Source: Candidatus Omnitrophota bacterium (GTDB lineage Bacteria; Omnitrophota; Gorgyraeia; Aquiviventales; Aquiviventaceae). Taken from it: DNA of 13,675 bases. Location: NCBI GenBank assembly GCA_016180605.1, contig JACPAW010000007.1:1-13675 (forward strand). The letters are read 5' to 3'. The first letter of the stretch is position 1. Every line of letters starts with the position of its first letter. Below the pieces are notes generated by a model. The model did no database searches. It was not told the origin of the DNA and saw only the letters and a list, made by a program, of their open reading frames with translations. This document shows positions 5,811 to 12,305 of the stretch, piece by piece. Position numbers and translations under genes: made by a program.

Positions 5811-8800
5811 ATATCCAGCTCCTTCACCTCAAGGGCGTGCTCTTCGATAAACTGTTTTCTGGGCTCGACCGCATCGCCCATGAGCGTCGTGAACACGCGC
5901 TCCGCTTCCACGGTATCCTCCAGCATGACTTTAAGAATGGTGCGCTTGGCCGGGTCCATCGTCGTATCCCAGAGCTGCTGGGGGTTCATTTCCCCTAGAC
6001 CCTTATAGCGCTGAATGCTCATCCCCTGCCGGCCCTCATCCTGAATGGCCAAGAACGCTTCCCGCAAACTGCCGAAAGTTCGTTCGGTTTTCTCATTGCT
6101 GAGCTTAAAAACGGGCTTGCCCTCGCTGGCAAAATAGTCTTCCAAAGACAGATCCAGCTTCTCCAACCGCTTTCGAAGCTCATCGAATTCTGAAGCCTCG
6201 AAGAGCTCAACCAAATGCGCCGAGCCGCTGATGGAAGATTTCTCCAACTCCTCCATATTCAGGTCGTAGCGCTCAGAAAGCTTCGCTAGCTCATCGTCGG
6301 TAAAAGCAAAATGTTCTTTCCCTTCGGCCTTAAGATAATAAAGGGGGAGTCCCTTCTTTTTGTCGAATTGCTGGAAATAAACCGCCGGGTCGATGCGGTG
6401 GCGCTGCATGCTTCTTACCAGAGGCTCCAGCTCCGAAAGCACCGAGAGCAGCTCTAGCAGGCCTTTGTCTTTGAGCGTCTTCTTGCTCTTTAAGTGCGCA
6501 AGGATATGTCCCTCAGCTCCTAATTCCAGCAGCATCCGCGACATTTGCTCATCGGTCTCGATGTATTCTTCCCGTTTGCCCCGCTTGATCTTGTAGAGGG
6601 GCGGCTGGGCAATATAGACGTGGCCGTTCTCGACAAGCTGCGGCATCTGCCGATAGAAAAAAGTCAAAAGCAGCGTGCGGATATGGCTTCCATCGACGTC
6701 CGCATCAGTATTATGACAACAGATGCCGCCCAATCCGCTGATGAACGTTTCATCCGGATCAATAGAGAAGTCATAAACTTGCGCTGCTGGAGCGCGCACC
6801 TGCCGGATAGAGACAACTGGAAGGCCGATCAGGTCTCCCGGCCCGGCAACAAAACTTCTATTGAATCCTGAGGCCTGGACTCGCTGAATGCGCTTTACCA
6901 ACGCCGGCGCTTTGTGGTGATCGCACCACACACGCTCCAGTTTGCGCAAGTCCTCTTTTGCTGAGATGGCAATTGTATAAACGGGGTGTTTCGTCGTGAT
7001 AAGCTTCCCACGGATATGGCCAGAAGGTGCTCCCGAAGGCTGTCGCAGATTCAAGGACGGGACGATGTCCAGTCCTGATAATAAATAACAAACCCCCGCA
7101 GCGAGATCTCGAGATACCGTAACGAACTGGAGGTTGGTGGATAACGACCCATCGCCCAGGAAGTAAGCCCGAAGAAATTCGAGCTGAAGATCTTGAGAAA
7201 CATTGAATACCAAGTCTGGGATCCGTTTGGTTGAAGCGCTACAAGGACCTAATTTCAAAATCTGCCGAAATAGCGCAGAAATGGCTCGATGACGTAGCGT
7301 CACTTTGTACGCCCGCTCACTCGAGCCGCGGTAAATAATGGGTGCAAGTCCAAAAAGACGTTTTGACGATTCAATGAGTTCATCAAGATAGGGGCGGTCT
7401 GTTATCCCCATCGAGAAACTCACGCCGTCGCGCCACGAACAACTTCCCTCGGCGACGAACCAACCCAAAAGCAACATGAGATCTCTGCTTACAGGAACCA
7501 TTCTAGGAATGGCTACCTGGCTGTAGTGGGTTGGAGCAATGGTGATCGAGTGGCCATTCAAATGTTCGAGATCAGACTGCGTGAGGTCGTTAAGCCTCAT
7601 CCAAGGTTTCACGCGATTAGCTCCTGAGCCGCGATACGTTCTCTTCCATGTCCGATCTAAACGCGAAGCGACTATCTTAACGCGAGGAAGCAGTGTACTG
7701 ACGTCAATACCCAGTGTTTGCGCGTGTTTGGTAAAATGACTCTGCGTGGGTCGGCTCTTTCCTCGCTCCCAGCACGAGAGGGTAATGGGTTGTTTGACGC
7801 CAATGGCGGCGCACAACGCCTGTTGGCTCATCGAACGGCTAAGACGTGCCAATTTCAACTCGGCCCGAACATCGCTAGGGACCTCCACACGAGATTCGAC
7901 GAATTCCGGTCGATGACGATACTGCGTTCGTACCCGTTCTTGCAAAAGCTCGACCACGCCTTTGCCCCAAAGCCAAAGCTCCCCCCGTCCCTCTTCTTGA
8001 CCACATCTTACAAGTTCCTTAACAAGATCAATGGACGTAGGAGTGCGGCCATTGAGTGTAATGCGTCTAGGGGCTGCCAATAAATCTCCGGGACGAAGCT
8101 GGGCCCCTTGCTTTAAACAAAGTGCTCCATTTTCTAATACGAACACGCTGTGCGACCCCGTCACCTTGATGCGCCGCCCATACCGCGTGATGATTTCATA
8201 GAGGGGCTCCGCAATCGGGTGCCTAATGGCACGCTTAATGGGTACAAATCGGGTCTGCCCCGTTACTGGGTCGAAACAAACAACTCGGAATCGCTGCGCG
8301 TCCGTTTGTTTCTCATAACAGCTATCGATGAACTCTCCAATGTGAACGTACGAAATGGTTCCCCGCTCATCTTGAATCAGCGTCGGCTCATCTCCAGCAA
8401 CACTCATCACGATCGCCTTGTGATAACGTAGCTTCTCTAAGTTGAACTCATTCCCAATTCCACACCCTAAGGCGGTAATCAGTGTTCGGATCTCTTCATT
8501 GGTTAGGACTTTCTCGAGCCTTGCTTTCTCGACGTTAAGAATTTTCCCTTTGATCGGCAATATGGCTTGGAACCGACGATCCCTTCCCTGCTTCGCGCTA
8601 TTGTGCACAAAGACCCCGCTCGCTAGGGCAAAGTTGTGCGTCTTAGGAACTTCGAGATCATAAACATCTATGCGCTCGGTGCGCTTTTTCACTGCGACCA
8701 CTTTATGATTAGCCATTCGGGCTGCTTCATGAAGCCGTTGCTCATCACCCTTGTTGAAATCCATATGGTGCCTGTGTGAGGTTTCCCCCTCTTGATAGAT

Positions 8801-10585
8801 TCCGTGGCTGATATTGTATTCATCCGCCAGTAAATGGGTAAAAATCCACCGCCTCTCGGATGGGTCAAATACCATTTCATACCCGTCGATAGTGATCCGC
8901 TTCCCCATACGGGATAACTGTCGATACAACGGCATAAGGGAGTCGCCCGGTTGTAAGGTCTCTGCTGGATGATAGACTCCGTCTCTCATCATAAACAGAT
9001 GGTCTGGCGTACAAGTAATTCGTTCGCCATTGTCTAGGACAACTTCTACAACTTCAGCGTTTTTGCGCGTCCTCCTAGGATGGAGAATCTGTTCGACACC
9101 AATACGCCCGTCAGAGAGAATCGTGTAACAGAAATTGCACTTACCCTGCTCCCATTCTTCAACAAGCGCTTCAAAGGACAGTGCTCTGCCGTCTGTAAGC
9201 GCCACCTTAGTATCTGCCGAAAAACACCCACCGGCTGAGTCGCCTTCTACGATGTAAAGCTCGCACAGGGCCGAATCGCGCTCGGAGCAATCCGCAAGCT
9301 TTCCGGGCAAAGCACTGGATTCCAACAGTCCTTTGCGGCGGACCAGTTCTCTCTCATGCCGCGCGCGCTCTCGTGCTCGCGCCTCCAAGAGGCATTTATC
9401 CGCGACTTTATTGGCAACCGAGGGGTGCTCCTCGAAAAAAGTAGAGAGCTTGTCGTTGCAAACAGACGCTACGATTCCTTCAACCTCAGGGCTGCCTAGC
9501 TTTGCCTTGGTCTGTCCCTCGAACTGCGGCTGAGGTACCTTCACGCTGACAACGGCCGTCAATCCGGCACGCGTGTCCTCGCTTTCAATCTTAAGGTTGT
9601 CCCCTTTAAAAAGATTTTTGGCCTTGCAATAGTTGTTGATGGTCCGCGTGAGGGCCGATTTGAAACCGGAAAGGTGCGTGCCTCCATCAACGGTGTTGAT
9701 GTTATTGGCGAATGAAAAGAGGTGCTCCGCGAATCCATCGTTGTATTGCAGCGCGATTTCAACCGTCACATGCTCCCGTTCATCCTCGAACGTAATCACG
9801 TTGTGCACGGGATTTTTATTCTTGTTCAGGTGGCCGATGAATTCCTTGATTCCCCCCTCGAATTGATATTGCACTTCTTTGTCGCTGCGCTCATCTTTAA
9901 GCTTGATGGCCAACCCGCGATTGAGGAAGGCCAGCTCGCGCATCCGGTTGGAGAGCGTATCGAAGTTATAGGCCAGCCCCTCCTTGAAAATTTCCTTATC
10001 GGCTTTGAATACGATGCGCGTCCCAGTGCCCGCTGCCTTGCCGACGACGGTAAGCGTGGATACGGGCTTGCCGCGCGCGTAGCGCTGGCGGTAGATCTTC
10101 CCGTCGCGCTTGACCTCCGCCTCGAGCCACTCAGAGAGCGCATTGACCACAGAAACGCCAACTCCATGCAGCCCTCCGGCGACTTTATACGTTTTGCTGT
10201 CGAATTTCCCGCCGGCGTGCAACTTGGTGAGGACAACTTCGAGCGCGGATTTCTTCTCGGTCTTATGCAGGTCGATGGGGATCCCCCGTCCATCGTCGGT
10301 GACCGTGACGGAATTGTCGCGCTGGATGGACAATTCGATGTGCTTGCAGAATCCGGCCATCGCCTCATCGATGGAGTTATCCACGACTTCTTCCACCAGA
10401 TGGTGCAGCCCGCGAACCCCGGTATCTCCGATATACATCGCGGGCCTGCGCCGCACAGCCTCCAGACCTTCTAACACTTGGATGCTGCTGGCATCGTAGG
10501 CGGTACTCGATGATTCCGCCTTGCTTGGTTTGACCGCTTTGGGCTCGTTACTCTTGGCCTGTTTCATCTTTGCTGTACTTACCAT
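5807..10585 (-). CDS. gyrB: DNA gyrase subunit B, precursor with two inteins
   Basis: GyrB is the ATPase subunit of gyrase. The precursor is 1592 residues; without inteins at 454-662 and 728-1292 it is 818. The GHKL ATPase part shows EVVDNSIDEA (66-75), DDGRGIP (97-103) and GGLHGVGVSVVNALS (137-151). The transducer has QTKAKLGSPEV (358-368). The TOPRIM domain is split by both inteins: EGDSAGG (447-453) / SAKQGRDR (663-670), then YHKAIVM (721-727) / TDADVDGSHIRTLLLTFFYR (1293 on). The region 1340-1510 corresponds to the insert in long, Gram-negative-type GyrB, and the protein ends with QRYKGLGEMNPQQLW (1525-1539). The start ATG has GAGG 7-8 bases upstream, overlapping the stop of the small upstream gene. 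The N-terminus carries about 30 extra lysine/serine-rich residues. The stop overlaps the gyrA TTG start. Confidence 0.97.
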   Translation of the reverse strand: MVSTAKMKQAKSNEPKAVKPSKAESSSTAYDASSIQVLEGLEAVRRRPAMYIGDTGVRGLHHLVEEVVDNSIDEAMAGFCKHIELSIQRDNSVTVTDDGRGIPIDLHKTEKKSALEVVLTKLHAGGKFDSKTYKVAGGLHGVGVSVVNALSEWLEAEVKRDGKIYRQRYARGKPVSTLTVVGKAAGTGTRIVFKADKEIFKEGLAYNFDTLSNRMRELAFLNRGLAIKLKDERSDKEVQYQFEGGIKEFIGHLNKNKNPVHNVITFEDEREHVTVEIALQYNDGFAEHLFSFANNINTVDGGTHLSGFKSALTRTINNYCKAKNLFKGDNLKIESEDTRAGLTAVVSVKVPQPQFEGQTKAKLGSPEVEGIVASVCNDKLSTFFEEHPSVANKVADKCLLEARARERARHERELVRRKGLLESSALPGKLADCSERDSALCELYIVEGDSAGGCFSADTKVALTDGRALSFEALVEEWEQGKCNFCYTILSDGRIGVEQILHPRRTRKNAEVVEVVLDNGERITCTPDHLFMMRDGVYHPAETLQPGDSLMPLYRQLSRMGKRITIDGYEMVFDPSERRWIFTHLLADEYNISHGIYQEGETSHRHHMDFNKGDEQRLHEAARMANHKVVAVKKRTERIDVYDLEVPKTHNFALASGVFVHNSAKQGRDRRFQAILPIKGKILNVEKARLEKVLTNEEIRTLITALGCGIGNEFNLEKLRYHKAIVMSVAGDEPTLIQDERGTISYVHIGEFIDSCYEKQTDAQRFRVVCFDPVTGQTRFVPIKRAIRHPIAEPLYEIITRYGRRIKVTGSHSVFVLENGALCLKQGAQLRPGDLLAAPRRITLNGRTPTSIDLVKELVRCGQEEGRGELWLWGKGVVELLQERVRTQYRHRPEFVESRVEVPSDVRAELKLARLSRSMSQQALCAAIGVKQPITLSCWERGKSRPTQSHFTKHAQTLGIDVSTLLPRVKIVASRLDRTWKRTYRGSGANRVKPWMRLNDLTQSDLEHLNGHSITIAPTHYSQVAIPRMVPVSRDLMLLLGWFVAEGSCSWRDGVSFSMGITDRPYLDELIESSKRLFGLAPIIYRGSSERAYKVTLRHRAISALFRQILKLGPCSASTKRIPDLVFNVSQDLQLEFLRAYFLGDGSLSTNLQFVTVSRDLAAGVCYLLSGLDIVPSLNLRQPSGAPSGHIRGKLITTKHPVYTIAISAKEDLRKLERVWCDHHKAPALVKRIQRVQASGFNRSFVAGPGDLIGLPVVSIRQVRAPAAQVYDFSIDPDETFISGLGGICCHNTDADVDGSHIRTLLLTFFYRQMPQLVENGHVYIAQPPLYKIKRGKREEYIETDEQMSRMLLELGAEGHILAHLKSKKTLKDKGLLELLSVLSELEPLVRSMQRHRIDPAVYFQQFDKKKGLPLYYLKAEGKEHFAFTDDELAKLSERYDLNMEELEKSSISGSAHLVELFEASEFDELRKRLEKLDLSLEDYFASEGKPVFKLSNEKTERTFGSLREAFLAIQDEGRQGMSIQRYKGLGEMNPQQLWDTTMDPAKRTILKVMLEDTVEAERVFTTLMGDAVEPRKQFIEEHALEVKELDI
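6710..8404 (-). mobile_element. GyrB intein 2: Hint + XRE helix-turn-helix + LAGLIDADG endonuclease
   Basis: In frame, residues 728-1292 of GyrB (565 residues). It begins with Ser (SVAGDEPTL), ends ICCHN, and is followed by Thr; removal restores KAIVM-TDADVDGSH, the second TOPRIM acidic motif. Block B is TGSHSVF with T809 and H812. Residues about 905-966 read as a Cro/cI-type helix-turn-helix (LKLARLSRSMSQQALCAAIG, then SCWERGKSRPTQ and HAQTLGIDVSTLL). The nuclease follows with GWFVAEGS (E1046) and AYFLGDGS (D1145), both catalytic acids kept. A further block at about 1190-1250 precedes the C-terminal splicing strands (VYDFSIDPDETFISG). A Ser1 start is less common than Cys but compatible with class 1 splicing. 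Its size is near the upper end for inteins because of the extra DNA-binding module. Confidence 0.95.
8600..9226 (-). mobile_element. GyrB intein 1: Hint domain with eroded HNH endonuclease
   Basis: In frame, residues 454-662 of GyrB (209 residues). It begins CFSADTKVALTDGR, has block B TPDH (T526-H529), and ends SGVFVHN before Ser663; removal restores EGDSAGG-SAKQGRDR. From memory, the N- and C-terminal parts closely resemble the cyanobacterial GyrB intein at this site. Residues about 578-625 hold an HNH-type fragment as found in intein nucleases (WIFTHLLADEYN, RHHMDFNK). The terminal helix with the usual NP-NI residues is missing, and the reading passes straight into KVVAVKKRTERIDVYDLEV, the second splicing block. 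The nuclease is therefore probably dead while the splicing residues C454, H529, H661, N662 and S663 are intact: a mini-intein in the making. Confidence 0.93.
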
Positions 10586-10594
10586 GAATGAGCC

Positions 10595-10765
10595 TCATCC
10601 TATTCGTTTCATCCGCTTGAGGAGTGTTTTGGTCCGGGTGAGCGTTCGATAAAGGCTGTTGTCTCTTAAGACCGCGCGGCTGCTGACGCGATGCTCGGAA
10701 GAGACAACGACTGCGACGATCTCTTGCGTTCGTAGCACGGCATTTCGATCAATGAGATATCCCAT
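10595..10765 (-). CDS. 56-residue protein resembling DUF370/RemB
   Basis: This small gene starts at ATG 10765, sharing one base with the dciA stop (TGATG), and stops with TGA at 10595, 9 bases before the gyrB ATG. The TGA is part of the gyrB ribosome-binding site (TGAGG). The product begins MGYLIDRNAVLRTQEIVAVV and continues SSEHRVSSRAVLRDNSLYRT, ending TLLKRMKRIG; it is basic. The pattern (a strand ending in T-x-E-I-V-A-V, then a strand, then TLLKR) resembles the DUF370 family that includes Bacillus subtilis RemB (YaaB). RemB is a small DNA-binding regulator whose gene also lies just before gyrB. The middle of the protein is shorter than RemB. Being wedged without gaps between two real genes supports it being coding; the family call is tentative and comes from memory. 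Confidence 0.7.
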   Translation of the reverse strand: MGYLIDRNAVLRTQEIVAVVVSSEHRVSSRAVLRDNSLYRTLTRTKTLLKRMKRIG

Positions 10766-11076
10766 CAACTCGTAAAATTCGACGGCTCTCCCGGCCGGAT
10801 GATGATTTCTTCCGCCTTGTCTTGCGTGGCCGCTTTCAAAAAGCGAAGCAGCTGCGGGATTTGGTAGCGCAGCGTAAAGCTATCCCCCGGCCGCTCCACT
10901 AAAACCGTCAGCCGTCCGCTGCGGAAACTGACCGGTCGGGTGTGCGCTGCCAAATCATTCCCTACCCAGCGCGGCCAGCTCTTTTGGATTTCAAACAAAA
11001 CCCCATGTTGCTTCCGCAGGTGCTTTAGGGTGCGGGGCAACAGCTCTCCTAAGGGCTCAGGATTGGTCTGATGCAT
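10765..11076 (-). CDS. dciA: DciA/DUF721 protein, replicative-helicase loading factor
   Basis: The protein is 103 residues. The core motif WPRWVGNDLAAHTRP (34-48), followed by GRLTVLVERPGDSFTLRYQ and a C-terminal amphipathic helix (IPQLLRFLKAATQ), is the DUF721 signature: W, V/I-G, LA-HT-P, then a G-L-V-V strand. DUF721 proteins include DciA, which interacts with the replicative helicase DnaB and takes the place of DnaC/DnaI loaders in most bacteria. The gene sits 4 bases after dnaN, with AAGGTGG at the end of dnaN as a likely ribosome-binding site, and overlaps the next small gene by one base. The location between clamp and gyrase genes fits a replication role. Function is inferred from family and context. 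Confidence 0.88.
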   Translation of the reverse strand: MHQTNPEPLGELLPRTLKHLRKQHGVLFEIQKSWPRWVGNDLAAHTRPVSFRSGRLTVLVERPGDSFTLRYQIPQLLRFLKAATQDKAEEIIIRPGEPSNFTS

Positions 11077-11080
11077 GGAG

Positions 11081-12184
11081 TTAGGCCACCTTCATCGGTA
11101 AAACCAAATAGGTAAACCCAGGCAACCGAAGCACCGCTGGCCTATCAGGACTGGAAAGCTCGATATAAATTTCCTCCGTGCGGGTTACTTTTAGCGCATC
11201 GATCCAGAATTCAGGATTAAACGCAACGCGCATGGAGTTGCCGCTGTAAGCCACATCCAGCTCCTCGCGCACGCTTCCTAACTCCGAAGATTCCTTTGAG
11301 ACAACGAGCTTGTTTGCGCTTAACTCAAACGTCACCGCCTGAGAAACCATGGTCGTCATCAGGCTCGCTCGGCGAATGGCGTCGATCAAAGCGCTCCGGC
11401 GGCAACCAAAACCGGCTTTTATGGGAGCGGGGACCACTTTGTCATACTGCGGGTATTGCCCCTCGATCAACCGCGTCACAATCGTGATTGCGCCGAATCG
11501 GAATGTCAACTGGTTGTCTTTTAGTGGGGCGATTACCACGTCTTCCATTTCTTCCTCTTGGAGCAATCTGCCTAATTCACGAATCGTTTTGGCGGGAACA
11601 ACCACTTGTAGCGGCTGTTTCGCAGGCTGAGTCAGCGGTGTTTCCGCAAGGGCCAACCGCCGCCCATCCGTTGCGACCATAACCAGCGCATCTTTTTGAG
11701 AAACCAGCAAGGCACCGTTTAGAATAAAGCGAGTTTCCTCGACCGACATCGCATGGGCGGTTAACTCCACGAGGGATTTCAGCGCCTCCTGCGGCACCCG
11801 GAGCATCTCGTCCGATTGTGCTGGGGGCAGAATGGGGAAATCTTCCGGTGGAAGCCCTGGGATGCGAAACGTGCTGCCTCCGCAGCTTACGGTCGCGGTG
11901 TGGTTTTTCTTCGCCTCAAGCAAAACCGATTCTTCCGGAAGCTCTCGGACAATCGCCGTCAATTTTCTTGCAGGAAGTGCCACGGCTCCTTTTTCGCCAG
12001 GCTGGGCAAGTGGAAATCGGCACTGGATTCCTACATCCAAATCTGTTGCCGTAAGAGTAATTTCTTGCTCGGTGGATTCCAAAAGCACGTTGGCCAGAAT
12101 CGGCAACGTGCTTCGATCGTTGACTGCCCGTTCCACCACTTGCAGTGTTTTGAGAAATTGCGGTTTGGGTATCGTTAAGCGCAT
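11081..12184 (-). CDS. dnaN: DNA polymerase III beta subunit (sliding clamp)
   Basis: The dimeric beta clamp encircles DNA and tethers polymerase III and other factors. The protein is 367 residues, standard length. Landmarks are the N-terminal MRLTIPKPQFLKTLQVVERA, LPILANVLLE (27-36), LTATDLDVGI (58-67), VALPARKLTAIVRELP (87-102), FRIPGLPPEDFPILP (127-141), ALVMVATDGRRLALAE (187-202), VVPAKTIREL, FRFG, RLIEGQYPQYDKVVP, and the C-terminal YLVLPMKVA, equivalent to the conserved MPM end near the clamp-binding pocket. The start ATG has TAGGAG 5 bases upstream. It lies 121 bases downstream of dnaA and 4 bases ahead of dciA. Confidence 0.98.
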   Translation of the reverse strand: MRLTIPKPQFLKTLQVVERAVNDRSTLPILANVLLESTEQEITLTATDLDVGIQCRFPLAQPGEKGAVALPARKLTAIVRELPEESVLLEAKKNHTATVSCGGSTFRIPGLPPEDFPILPPAQSDEMLRVPQEALKSLVELTAHAMSVEETRFILNGALLVSQKDALVMVATDGRRLALAETPLTQPAKQPLQVVVPAKTIRELGRLLQEEEMEDVVIAPLKDNQLTFRFGAITIVTRLIEGQYPQYDKVVPAPIKAGFGCRRSALIDAIRRASLMTTMVSQAVTFELSANKLVVSKESSELGSVREELDVAYSGNSMRVAFNPEFWIDALKVTRTEEIYIELSSPDRPAVLRLPGFTYLVLPMKVA

Positions 12185-12305
12185 CCGGTCTCCTATAAGA
12201 GATATCCACAGAATCCTGTGTATTCTTCGGCGTTTTCTATTATTCTCTTTTAATTAAAAAAACTAGTCGTTGTAGTACGTAGGACTTGGGGATTTGTGGA
12301 ACTCT
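12185..12305. promoter_or_regulatory. dnaA-dnaN spacer with DnaA-box-like sites and A+T-rich tract
   Basis: The 121-base spacer holds ATATCCACA at 12202-12210, one mismatch from the DnaA box TTATNCACA. Facing it on the minus strand is GAATACACA at 12217-12225, two mismatches; together they form the palindrome CACAG-AATC-CTGTG at 12207-12220. A weak third site, AGTTCCACA, lies on the minus strand at 12295-12303. Between them 12232-12263 is strongly A+T-rich (TTTTAATTAAAAAA), a possible unwinding element or promoter. It may be a dnaA/dnaN autoregulatory site or part of oriC; with so few boxes I cannot separate these. The dnaN ribosome-binding site is at its left end. Confidence 0.4.
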
